DNA of 64,000 bases from Porogramme epimiltina (lineage: Eukaryota > Basidiomycota > Agaricomycetes > Polyporales > Polyporaceae), in the NCBI GenBank assembly GCA_900155495.1, contig FTLJ01000653.1:19488-83487 (forward strand), read 5' to 3'. A program made the translations under genes and the position numbers. Shown one piece after another: positions 1 to 9,899 of this stretch (positions are counted from its first letter, which is position 1; every line of letters begins with the position of its first letter). The notes below the pieces were generated by a model, which ran no database searches, was not told the DNA's origin, and saw only the letters and a program-made list of their open reading frames with translations.

Positions 1-95
1 AAGGGATGCGACGTTGTAAGTGACAACACGTGCCTGCGAATGGGGGACGCGCTGCTCGTGTCGCGCCCAACTGTAATAGGCGGGGTCGCGCGCGC

Positions 96-1076
96 TAGTG
101 ATGCTAGGGCTCGGGCCGGGCTCACAAGCCCGGGCTTGGGCCGGGCTTTGGGGGGCTCGGGCTCAACGAAACAGTGAGCCCGGCCCAAGCCCTCCTGTAG
201 GGCCGGGCCTGGGCCAGGCTCGGGCTAAGCCCGGGCCTGCTATGAGCATATAAGTGGGGTCTAGGATAGGTGCGTGTGATAAGCATATATTAGTTAATGA
301 ACCGTACAAACACGCCATCGCCATCACAATCTTAAGTAGAAATAGCAAACACGCGCATGAGTGCCGCACCCAACTCTCAAACAACATACCTGGCGTAGAC
401 AAAATGCCGACGGTGACCTGCTCCACTGACGCCACCGCCTTCACAGCGGCAGGAGCCGGAGCGCAGAGGGAGAGCTCTTGCATAGGGCCCGGCGAAGGCG
501 TTGTACGGCTGCGTCGTGCTCCGCGCGCGGTTGAGGCCCATCGCATCAACGCCGGCGGCGCCCGCGCCGACAGCGGTGGCGGCAGCGGCGGAGTAGTCGT
601 AGGAGGACATGTCGGACATGATGTAAGACTCGCCGGCGTGGCTCATCGGGGGCTGGGCGAACGTGCCGTGCGTCGTGTTCGAGTACCCAGTCGTCATTGA
701 GCGCAGGTCGCCCGGGGGCGCGCCCTTGGCGAGGCGGTCATTGGGGTAGTAATTGTCGTCGGTGAAGGCGGGAGCGACGCTCCCGGCATACCTATTCGTC
801 TGCCGAGCGATAGCAAGACTCTGACTCTAACTTACCAACGCCAACGGATGGCATCGGAGTGGCTGTAAGACCTATATAGCCCTTCGCCTGCCACTGATCT
901 GGCCCGAACTCAGCCACCCCCCAAGCCCGGGCCTGCGGGTCGGGCTCGGGCTTCTGAAAGTCAAGAGCCCGGCCCTGAGCCCCACTAAGCCTTCAGTAGG
1001 GCCGGGCCGGGCTCGGGCTTGTGAGGGCCAGGCTTCCAGGGCTCCAGGGCTTCGAGCCCGGCCCGCCACATCACTA
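96..1076. mobile_element. Non-autonomous hAT-like DNA transposon carrying a host-gene fragment
   Basis: The element begins TAGTGATG at 96 and ends CATCACTA at 1076, an inverted terminal repeat that continues imperfectly inward. It is flanked on both sides by the same 8 bases GCGCGCGC (88-95 and 1077-1084), and an 8-bp target duplication is the hallmark of the hAT superfamily. Both subterminal regions (about 105-240 and 905-1065) are packed with GGGCTCGGGC/CCCGGGC-type short repeats in both orientations, as in hAT subterminal transposase-binding arrays. No transposase reading frame is present, so it depends on a partner in trans. The middle (about 390-865) is a spliced gene fragment on the minus strand. 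Caution: the flanking 8-mer is self-complementary, so it could also extend the inverted repeat. Confidence 0.7.
390..865 (-). pseudogene. Captured host-gene fragment inside the hAT-like element
   Basis: On the minus strand an open frame from 799 down to about 440 reads like a low-complexity fungal protein (DDNYYPNDRLAKG, then TTGYSNTTHGTFAQPP, MSDMSSYDYSAAAA, an Ala/Gly run). It is preceded by a good intron (800-835, GTAAGT donor, GGCAG acceptor) and followed by a second donor, GTATGT, at 389. Intron retention means genomic DNA was captured rather than cDNA. The reading frame shifts near 480, after the NAFAGP motif, so the fragment is probably not translated as a whole. I do not recognise the parent gene. 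Such captures are known for Pack-type DNA transposons. Confidence 0.55.
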
Positions 1077-1352
1077 GCGCGCGCACTAGGTGCCGCGCGC
1101 ATTAGGCGCGTACAAGAAATATCTTTCATCACCTTAAAGAAATTTCGGACGGGTGATATTTTTTCGTCTGGCAGGGGCGCACACGCGCGCGACGTTAAAA
1201 AAAGTTGACATTGCCTGACATTTCTTGGACTCGAGCACAGACGTCATAGAAATTACACGGTAAATAAGCGCCGATCGGGCTTCCAGCGGTGTTTGAATCC
1301 ACCTTAATCCGCCTCTCCGCATGAATTCATCCTCATCCACGGGGTTTTGACT

Positions 1353-1720
1353 GGGCTTCAGGTCCGGCGGTTCTCCTTCGGCCTATACCTCCTTCACAGC
1401 TGATTGTGCCTATTTTGTCGTTATTAACTGCAACCGTTCCTACAGGTGGCTCATGCAGCGTAAGACACCATCCCCAGACGGCGATTCTCATTCCCGCAGT
1501 GCAGAACCAAGATCACAGAGTACAGGTCCTCAAAGAGCAGGCGCGCCATTTATTGGACATGTTTCATGGTATCCTAGGAGATATGACGGTGCCGTCCGGC
1601 ACCCCCCATGATCAGCCCCCTCCGCGATTCCTCCCCCTCTTCAAAGACCTCATCAGGATCCGTGCGGACCTTGCCCCCCAGGGTCCTCGCCCTCCCGATC
1701 AGCTTTCACGACTTACTCTA
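1353..1720 (+). pseudogene. Relic of a short-type HET gene: intron 2 and third (coiled-coil) exon
   Basis: The stretch starts with GCTTCAGGT, the exon 2/intron 2 junction of the short-type HET genes, followed by intron-like sequence with the usual CACAGCTGATTG (CACGGCTGACTG in intact copies). It then runs into degraded coding sequence matching exon 3: a peptide LKEQARHLLDMFHGI matches LEEQVRQLLDIFQ of gene B, and the downstream codons still follow the Pro/Ser tail (HDQ, then SSS-like). Everything 5' of the exon 2 end is missing. It extends the array one unit to the left and is the short-type partner expected before long-type gene A. It is not expressible as a HET protein. Confidence 0.65.
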
Positions 1721-2595
1721 ACTTTACTGTCCCCTTACCTCATCGAATTGAAGGCAGTCCTATGCGACTGGGAAGGCAGCGCAAGCCGACGGGGCCGCGG
1801 AGCGGGGGCGTCGTCTGTGTGCGAGGATGGTATTGATCCTACGGTCGCGGGGCTTGCGCCGGAGATATATGTAGAGGTTCCTGACCGCGTTTGCGAGCCG
1901 GCGGCGCATCACAATTTACTGCAGCCACCATCGAAGCTTGGTAGGAAAGGGCTCGTAGACTGACAATTGAAGCACGGACATGTGCATGCTTGGGGGCGCC
2001 AAACTAAGGACAGCGCGCGACAGTCCGAGCGTCTAGGATGCCCCCCTTTCCCTTCCCCGCCACCGCCCGAAACGCTCCCCAACCTAGCTCATCCACCTGC
2101 CTCGGGAACCTCGGCCAGAGGTGTTGCCTACGTGTAAAGGTTGGGCCCCCATGTCCTTCCACTGCTTTACTTCAGTGCTCATCCAATCTCATTCAACCAA
2201 CACAGCAGAACTTCCTCTGAGCACCCGCGTTTGTCGTGATCAAGCGCTAACACTCACTTATACAAAGAGTGTGTCTGGAGGGACGACGGGATCACAGCTT
2301 CTCCACATGGGAAGGAAGTGTGCATTAGTGTTTAAAAGAATTAGAGTCGCGCGGTGGTCCGCATGCCACACTTCGTGTTGCACACACTACTCCCGCGCGG
2401 CGCGCATGAGTTGTCACTTGATCCGCTTATATAGGTAATAAGTATATGAGGAACGAGCCTTTGCCTTTTCTTCAGATCAGAGAACTTCTCCTCACACCGA
2501 CGTCGTCCCTATATCTGTCGCTTTGTCTCTCTCCACGCAGCTCCGCCGTGGTGACCGTAGCCCAGTAGTACATCAGCACTTGTTGCCCCCTCCAA
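1721..2595 (+). promoter_or_regulatory. Upstream region of HET gene A with TATA-like box
   Basis: No gene is seen here. A TATATA run lies at about 2429-2434, some 235 bp before the ATG of gene A, with pyrimidine-rich sequence (CTTCTCCTCAC, TCTCTCTCCACG) between it and the 5'UTR intron at 2596-2655. This is the usual layout of a fungal RNA polymerase II promoter. The region lacks the upstream block shared by the genes further right. Confidence 0.4.
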
Positions 2596-2665
2596 GTGAG
2601 TCAGTATAGCCTTCCCTTCGGCAATGGGCTTACCAGTGACAACTTCCACCCGTAGAGTTGACACG

Positions 2666-5049
2666 ATGTGGGTCCTGAGCACCGCTCGAGCTGAGCTCCA
2701 CTACTTCGCCGACTGCGCCGCCGTCACCGGAGGATACGCTATTCTATCCCACACCTGGACTCAGGATTCCGCGGGCGAGCAGACCTTCCAAGAAGTCCGG
2801 AGCGTCATAAAGAAATGCAAAAAGAACGGAAGAAACCCACGGGACCACGTCGGAGAGAAGATCCGTCGGTGCTGCGAGATCGCGGAGCGTGACGGATACG
2901 CCTGGATCTGGATCGACTCGTGCTGCATCAATAAGGAAAGCAGCACGGAGCTTTCCGAAGCGATTAACTCGATGTTCAACTGGTACGCCCTCGCCGAAGT
3001 CTGCTACGTCTACCTCGAAGACGTCCCTCACGCCGACGATGCACGCGTTTGGCTCTCGAGTTTCTGGCGCGCGCGATGGCACTCGCGTGGGTGGACGTTG
3101 CAGGAGCTCCTCGCCCCTGCATTTGTCGTTTTCTTCTCGAAGGAGTGGAAGAGGCTCGGGACCAAAAACGACCTCCGCGTTCCTCTCTCCCAGTGCACAG
3201 GAATCAACGTGGAGTATCTCACGCGCGAGTGGGACTTCAGAGTTGACGCATCGATCGCGAGGCGCATGTCCTGGGCTGCGAAACGCGAGACGACACGCGT
3301 CGAGGACGAGGCGTACTGCCTACTAGGCCTATTCGACATCAACATGCCGACGCTGTATGGGGAGGGACGACATGCCTTCCAGCGGCTACAGGCTGAGCTT
3401 GTGAAGAAAAGCACGGACGCGACACTGTTCGCTTGGAGTGGCTGCTACTTCTCCACCGACGACGAGCGCGAACAGGGGCTCCTATCTCAAATTCAGCGCA
3501 ACCACGACACGGGCATGCCAGATATATTTCTATTTGCCCCCTCCCCCAGTCGTTTCGCTGGATGGTCAAACGTGTACTCCTCCCCGTGGGCACCCTCCCC
3601 GACAGGTCTCCCATCTCCTATAAGCTTGGAACCATATCAGAAGGTATGTGGAACTCACTCTATCCGTATCCACCTCCCATCAAATCTTAGTGAACACGCC
3701 ATAATCTACAGGACAACGTACTTGGTCAAGTCCACGACGAGATTCCTTCTTTTGAGGTCAATCCGCATGGCATGAAATGTCGATTCCCAGTCGCCGAGGT
3801 GGATGGGGTGATTATCGCCGTCCTCCCATGCGAGTGGAACCACGAACGCCTCGGGCTTCTCCTCCATCCAGCTCCGAACAATCAAACCCACGGCCCATCC
3901 GGCGAGCTCTTCTACGTCTCGTGGTCGTTTCCTCTACCAACTGAACCTGGTAATGACCTCTTAAGGCTGGCCTGCCTCGGCGGGGATATCCACAACCTGC
4001 GCTTCCGCGGAAAGCACGTCGCTGTCAAATGGAGTGACATTTACATCGCCGCCCACCCGCCAACCACCGGACGGAGAGACGGCGCCCACCTCCTACAGGG
4101 TTTCCTTCCAGACGTTGCGCCCGTCAGATTCTGGATTCCTCGGACGCTGATGCAGACCTTGGGTATGCTCGAGTTCTTCCCCAACACCGGGAAGGCAATG
4201 TGGGACCTAGCGCCGAATGCCACCATAGTTTTAGGGTTCGAGAGCACAACGTTGGTCGAGTCAATTCATATCCTCCTCGGGACATGCACGCAATCATCCA
4301 AAGAGGCACGTCCGCGCCACTGGGCATGGGCGGAAGAACGCTATCGCGCGACGTGGGGCCAGCCCTGGAGGGAGTACGTGCACAACTGCGCGACGGACCA
4401 CATCGAGGACTGGCTCGGCGGGATGCGCGTGTTCGGGGACGCGGACCGCAGGATTCGTCTCGTGTTCGCGCCCTGCAAACATGCTCCCCATAAGCCGACG
4501 CTCGTGCTCGGCCTCGAGCTCTTCGGGAGCGTGTACGAGATGATCCAGAAGAATGCGAACGTTCACCTCCCTCCACCTATCCGTTTCTCGCAGGAACGCG
4601 TTGACGAGGTTGCTAGTACTTGCCTCAATGGTTGTCTACGGGTCTCCACAACCCTGTCCGCTCCCTCACTCTTGCGCCGGTTCACCTCCGCTTTCATACA
4701 CTCCGCGGCCAGATATAGGATTGGCCGTCCGAAGGCAGCACGCCATCCTATGAAGAAGGGCTTTGCTAGCCACAGCGAAACACGCGCCTGCAACGCAACT
4801 ACATGCGAGATTAGCGGCATCGATGGCTTGGTCAACACCCCCAGTAACTTCCGTGACGTTATCCAAGAGCTGATAGAGTCAAACAACGCCGACCGCGATC
4901 GCGAGATCCAAGAAGTGCGGGAAGCGCACGAGGCACAGACATGGATGCTGAACGAAGCACTCGCTGAGCTTGCGCAAATGAAGACGCTGTTCGCTCAGAT
5001 TTCCCAGGACAGCACTGCGCCTCCCCTAACGACACTGGCACCTCCATAA
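2666..5049 (+). CDS. HET-domain protein A (long type, coiled-coil tail)
   Basis: CDS join(2666..3643, 3712..5049), 771 aa. The start is the ATG of ATGTGG just after a 5'UTR intron (2596-2655); the in-frame ATG at 2624 lies inside that intron. The HET domain (Pfam HET, vegetative-incompatibility type) fills exon 1: GYAILSHTW at 23-31, WIWIDSCCINKESSTELSEA at 80-99, WTLQELLAP at 143-151, TTRVEDEAYCLLGLFD at 209-224 and PTLYGEG at 228-234. The phase-0 intron has GTATGT and CTACAG ends. Exon 2 carries the conserved module that opens with PSFEVNPHGMKCRFPVAEVDG, then an Arg/Ser-rich linker, then a coiled coil near 695-755 (heptads around DREIQEVREAHEAQ). HET proteins trigger incompatibility cell death in ascomycetes; the function of this paralogue is inferred. 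No NACHT, WD40 or signal peptide is seen. Confidence 0.9.
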
Positions 5050-5705
5050 GATGTCTATATTTTGTGGCTCGAGGTTCGCCGAACGGAGGTGGGTCTATCT
5101 AGCTGTCTCTTCCCGCCCTTCCCCCGCCGTTGCGCGCCACACCCACCACCAACTGACTGACGCCATGATTTTCTTCCAGGGTTTCCGGTACCCGAGCAGA
5201 ATGTATGCACCTTTCCCAGTACCGGGGATCCACGCGTAAGCCCGAAAAATATGCGTGGACCATATGATTAAAACTCTATGTAGTACAGCTCGGATCGATC
5301 GTGTCCCTCGATTACGATTCTCGTATAAATTTCTTGTCACTCCTCGACCTCCCCTACCCATACTGCCGCATACGCATCAACGGCGTGCTCGCTACAACAC
5401 GTGTGTTGTATACGATTGCGCAAGTAGTGGTCTACCTATCAGTCCCCAGATACATAAGCTCCGATTTCAATGCGTATCATGTGTGCTGCCCTTGGCAGAT
5501 GGCGCCGATTTACCACAAACCGAATTCTATCCAGCTACAGCTACTGCTAAGATGTAAAAGAGAGTCGAGATCGGCGGTGAGCCGCGATTGAGAGTCAAAA
5601 ATACATGGAATATCTGAAAGTTTCCGCAGAAGAGAAGTCCATGAGGGTTCGTAAATAGTCATTAGGGAATCCAGCGTCGATTTGGGGCCACGCATCGCAG
5701 TCGTA
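5050..5705. other. 3' flank of gene A, convergent with a minus-strand gene
   Basis: No gene is supported. The first 150 bases include a possible 3'UTR intron (donor GTGGGT near 5089, branch CTGAC, acceptor TTCTTCCAG near 5179) that resembles sequence after genes F, H and I. A conserved tail (TATGATTA...) follows near 5265. The right part is the 3' flank of the minus-strand gene at 5706-6475, so the two genes converge here. Confidence 0.35.
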
Positions 5706-6475
5706 TCACATCTGCTCGACGCCCTCGGCGCAGAGACCACAACCAATGCACTCCAAGCATGCTAAAAGGGAATCATCAGCTGAGCCCATTTCACACAGAC
5801 GATAGGGTAGCGTACCAAGTCCACCGCAGCACGCGCACAGGTAGCATGGGCAACACAGGGGATTCTCAAAGACGCCTGGATGGCCAAACTGTGAGCCACT
5901 CTGAACGAACGACACGCGAAGTCAATCGCCTCACCTCGGCAACACCAAGCACTCAAGCAGATCCCGCCCAAGATGACCAACACTAGTCCGACAAATATGA
6001 TGATCAAGTACACTAGAATATCAAAAGCGTCAAAACGATGACGTCATAGGATGGAAGGAGAAAACGCACGCTTGTGGCTGACGAATGTATTATCCGACGA
6101 CGCGCTGGTGGTGCCGGTCGACTGCCTCTTGACGAATCCGCTCACGGCAGCCCACGCACTACCCGTGCCGTCCTCGGCCAAGCCGAGAGAACCCATCCAA
6201 GCGCCGGCATTGAAGTAGGTGTCGTAAAGGGCCAAGAGAACCAAGAACAGGAGGAAGGAGGTCACGGCGAGGAGCGCGCCCGCGGCGATGCGGCGGAGGC
6301 GGGCTTTGTTGTCGCAGCGACACCGGCGGCGCGCGCATGGCTCCCCGTCGAGTTGTTGAGCGTATTGGTGGTGGACATGTGTGTGGTGGTAGCCCTTCTC
6401 GTCGTCCCCTAGAGGCTCGTACACTGCGACGGCGGGGGAGTTGATGGCGAAGGGCTGGGACGTGACCGGGATCAT
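5706..6475 (-). CDS. Two-transmembrane protein with cysteine-rich C-terminal tail
   Basis: CDS complement(join(5706..5761, 5816..5875, 5935..6012, 6070..6475)), 199 aa in four exons. The three introns are 54, 59 and 57 nt, all phase 1, all GT...AG. The frame is closed only when all are removed, which strongly supports the model. The N-terminal about 60 residues are His- and Arg/Cys-rich (HHTHVHHQY, CARRRCRC). TM1 is near 67-88 (ALLAVTSFLLFLVLLALY) and TM2 near 136-160 (LYLIIIFVGLVLVILGG). The tail is packed with cysteines (CCPCYLCACC, CLECIGCGLC), which suggests palmitoylation or metal binding at a membrane. The start at 6475 was chosen over 6529 because an acceptor-like TCCTAG sits just before it. 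It is transcribed toward gene A and is the only non-HET complete gene found. I do not recognise a named family. Confidence 0.8.
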
Positions 6476-7259
6476 TATGGCTAGGATCAATTTGTTAGCA
6501 GAGGTTCTAGTCGCGGAAAAATGTTGCAAATTCCGAGGGCAGTCCGAAGGGATGGGGGGACGATATCAAAACCGCGCAGCATGGTAAGAATGCGATAGAG
6601 ATAGATCTCAACGCTCAGTCCAAGGGCCCATGCATAGTGCGAGACCCTAGCCAACTGAGGGGTGCGTTTCCCTGTAGTTGAAGGTGGTCTATCCTTAAAC
6701 TTTCCCCGGCCCGCGATCTATGCGCACATCGCAGCGCCACCAACCGCCCCCAGGGTCACATGGAGATCAAAGGCTCACCTTCGCGGGTTTGAGGGAGAAA
6801 GGGGAGGATCTCTGTGTGGTGGGAGAAGGGTGTCCGGGAGAGGTCGTAGTGGGGAATAAGAGGGAGGAAAGTGGGGCTTTGTTCGGTTGCCAGGCTAGCA
6901 CGCCCAAGCCACCTTTTTCTATGACGCTCGAGTCGGCCAGTCGCCGCATACATGAGCGGCTGTGCATCTGTGCTCGTCCGCAGCGCTGCGCCTTTGCCTC
7001 GTGGCGGGCGTTACGGGCCGGAAGCAGGACTGGCCCGGCCGGGCTCCGGAGCCAATCACGGCCGGAAAGCGACCGGTGCGCAGCCTGCACCGACACGCCG
7101 ACGTCGACGACTGCACGAGTGCGAAATGAGCTCGAGCTTGTATCCTGCCCGCGACGATTACCCTAATTACTCACTGATCGCATATATGGCCAGCGTGGGT
7201 CGCGTGTCGTCGCCGGCGGTCGACATGTCGATGACGTCATTGACTACTCCAACAGGCGC
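6476..7259. other. Intergenic region upstream of the two-TM gene
   Basis: Nothing firmly coding is seen on either strand. It should hold the promoter of the minus-strand gene at 5706-6475. Open frames here are short, overlap on both strands and have no splice-consistent extension. Confidence 0.3.
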
Positions 7260-8700
7260 GCGCCGCGAACGCACCGAGGATGATGAGTTCGAGGCAGGTG
7301 CGTCATGCGTTTGTCATTCTTGGGGGTTGGATTGGCATCGTGCGCGTCATGTTGAGGAGAGAGTGGAGGAACGTTCCGCTCAGAGGCGGGAAGGACGATC
7401 GCAGCGCGGTTGCTGTCGCTGTGAGGCCACAGGTCCGTGACATATCAGCATCCGCCGTAGCGTCGACGAGGGAGAAGGCGCACCAAGAGGGCCCGTTCCA
7501 ACCCCTCTGCCGCCTCTGCTTCTTCCGACCATTCTGCTCTGTCGATGGTTGACAAGCCCACGTTCTAACCTGGCCCGCACGTGTACGTCAGCACCACCGA
7601 GGCCGCCTCGGCGTACATCCTCAGCGCGCCGTCGCCAATGTTCCGCGGTCTAAGAACGCCGCACGCAGGGGGTTGCGTGCGGGAGAGGTGGCGAGGAGGG
7701 TAAGGAGACTGTATCCGCGGAGGCGGATGCCTGCTGGTGAACGGGGAGACCTTACAAGAAACGTCAACTGCGACGCAAGGGAGCTGACGAGTAGCGAAAC
7801 ACTGACCGACGACTGGCTAAACCGACCAAAGACTCTGCAGTCAACCGCGCGGCGCGGGGGCGCGGGAGCCGGGAGAGGCTGTATACACCACGTAGATGCG
7901 TTTGCCCGCTTCTACTCATAAGTTGCTTGAATTATGCCGCGCTCGAGTGGGGTTAGGAAAGCTGAGACCGTACTCGGCGCCAGGGTGCTGATGCCCAAGA
8001 ACTTGGATGGGGTGTGTTGTAGGGCGTGCGCAGGGCAAGACGATGGGACGTCTACGTAACATCGAAGGCTGAGTGTGCGGGAGAGGTGCACCGGGGCCCG
8101 AGAACCAGGAAGTGGGGCGAAGGACGGCACGTTCGTCGTAGTTGGGCGGAGTGGATAGCGGGGCAGCCAGGTGTAATGAGCTCGATGGGGCCATTGGCTC
8201 ACGGGTGTGATTGAGGCTTCTACACGCGCTCACGCGAATGTGTGTGATCTACAGTAGGAGACGCACTGAGAATAAAGAAACGAGGGGAGCGGGATAAGAC
8301 GCACCAAATGCGACCATTACTTGTCGGCACCGTTTGCCGCGCGACCTACAGTGACTTCTCCAAACAGCTCCCCCTCTTGATCGAGACGCGAGGAACGAGC
8401 GAGTGGGCCGAGGACCACGGAGAATCATACTGAGTGGAGGGAGTGGGGGGTGGAGGGGCAGAGCTGGAGAGAATAGGTAAGATTAGATGTTCTTGCGCAG
8501 CGCCTACGAACAATGGGTAAGGATTGAGGTACCTGACACCGTGGAAGAGCATGCCGTAGCATGTTAGACATCTCTGGCCGCCCGGATAGTTGGTATGTGG
8601 ATACACAGTGCATAGAAATATGTCGGCGTGTGGCAGTGGAGCTCGAAGCCAGGAGCGGCGTGGTCGGGACGCGTCGCAGTGGGCGCGCTATGGAGGTGGA
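7260..8700 (-). pseudogene. Spacer relic of a minus-strand spliced gene (A-B spacer)
   Basis: Several blocks match the other HET spacers. Near 7270-7450 the minus strand reads HSDSNRAAIVLPASE, matching HEHDSNCVTIVPPASK in the I-J spacer and HEYDNDRAAIVLSTSE in the F-G spacer. An intron-like interval at 8249-8304 (56 nt on the minus strand, GTGCGT donor, CTGTAG acceptor) matches introns of the same length in three other spacers. A second conserved intron (7428-7483) has lost its AG acceptor here, and a third near 8520-8560 lost its donor. Stops interrupt all frames. This is a decayed copy of an unidentified gene duplicated along with the HET genes. Confidence 0.5.
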
Positions 8701-8909
8701 TGAGGCGGTAATGGGAATGAGAAGTCTGTACACCGCCGGACAGGAAACAGTGGAAATTCGTGGGCGAGGCTGACAGTGATTATCATGAGCAGATCTAGTG
8801 GCTGGCAACTGTTCAACAACGACAGTGGAAATCAACGTGTTGGATGACTCATGCGCATGACTCACCTTATCAGCTCATTCCGGCAGCAGCAGGCGAAAGT
8901 TTTGGGGCT

Positions 8910-8999
8910 AAAAAAAAGACCGACAGCAAGAATCGAACAACGTCACCAACGTAAGAGATAGATCAAACGGCTGGAGCTTTTACCACTACGCCATTCACA
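8910..8999 (-). pseudogene. Degenerate tRNA-like sequence with T-run terminator
   Basis: On the minus strand TGGCGTAGTGG is a perfect polymerase III A box. It is followed about 44 nt later by GTTCGATTC, a good B box, and then by a run of eight T (plus-strand A at 8910-8917), a Pol III terminator. The acceptor and T stems do not pair in the only register allowed by the boxes, so it is not an intact tRNA. It may be a tRNA pseudogene or the head of a tRNA-derived SINE. Confidence 0.4.
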
Positions 9000-9899
9000 T
9001 GTTACATGCTCTAAGTGCGCATAATATATATCAAGCTTTTTGGATGGGGTCCAATAGTGCAGGTACCCTGATGCACGTAACTGTATCACGCTCCTCCTCT
9101 TGATGGTGTGCAGTAGTATGGGACAAGAGCACAGTCCAGCCACGTCGTACGTACGCGAAGTAGGAACAGCATACATAGACAGCTTTCCGCGCTCGAGAAG
9201 CACAGTTCAGTCACAGACTGGAGCACTCCAGAGTCCAGAGAAAGTGCTAAGTCCAAGCATCACGTGGTACATCAGCGGGGTAATCTGAGCCCCGACCGCC
9301 CGTCTCATTGATTTCCTCAGTCATTAGCCGCCCCACAGTGGATATCTACGTGCATATCGAGTGGATATCTACTTCGCTTGCTGAACACTTGCTCACCACT
9401 GTATTTTCTACTGTCCTACTACAGGGATCAAAATCTCTTATAGAATCCTCTGTTTCCTGTCTCCCTGTGTAAACTCGAGACCGGTCGGTAAGCGAGCAGC
9501 CCAAATCGGGAGCGAGATCATCACTGGGTTTGAATTTCCTATCACGCCAGCGGCTAAAGAGGCTGGGGACGAGCCTGCGCCGCATGCCGATGGGCGGCAA
9601 GACTACGATCCCGGGGTCCGCCGTCGCCGTCTTGGCCACCCACGTGGCATCGTGCTGGCTTCTCTCCCCCGCCGCCCAAAACTCTCCCTAGGCCTGCCAG
9701 CCGGACACCTCGAGAAGCAGGTCGCAGAGGGTCACATCACCCCTAGACTCGTTCTCAACATTCTCGCTACTCCTTCGGAGGCTTTCTTCGCGTATGCCCG
9801 TCTTGATCGCCTATAGCGCTTCCCTCTACTAACCTCCATCTCGAATCAATACCCTCAACAAATAGTTCCCTGCGTAGTTCTCCACATAGAGTAGTCAAT
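9000..9899. other. Intergenic region without a supported gene
   Basis: No gene supported. A + strand frame at about 9560-9820 (containing GHLEKQVAEGHITPRLV) looks protein-like in composition but has no start, splice signals or homologue among the other spacers. A short direct repeat GTGGATATCTAC occurs at about 9338 and 9361. Confidence 0.3.

Noticed and set aside
88..95. Treating GCGCGCGC as certain target-site duplication
   Set aside because: The 8-mer is palindromic and may be part of the inverted repeat; kept only as supporting evidence for hAT.
2624..2665. Upstream in-frame ATG as start of gene A (and equivalents such as 10426, 17681, 33382)
   Set aside because: These ATGs lie inside the conserved 5'UTR intron that ends just before ATGTGG.
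2744..3082. Long open frames on the opposite strand or shifted frames inside each HET exon
   Set aside because: They recur at the same place in every copy because the GC-rich, codon-biased HET sequence keeps shadow frames open; none has its own start context or splice structure.
9560..9825. Possible coding fragment containing GHLEKQVAEGHITPRLV
   Set aside because: Protein-like but no start, no introns, no paralogue in the window and no family recognised.
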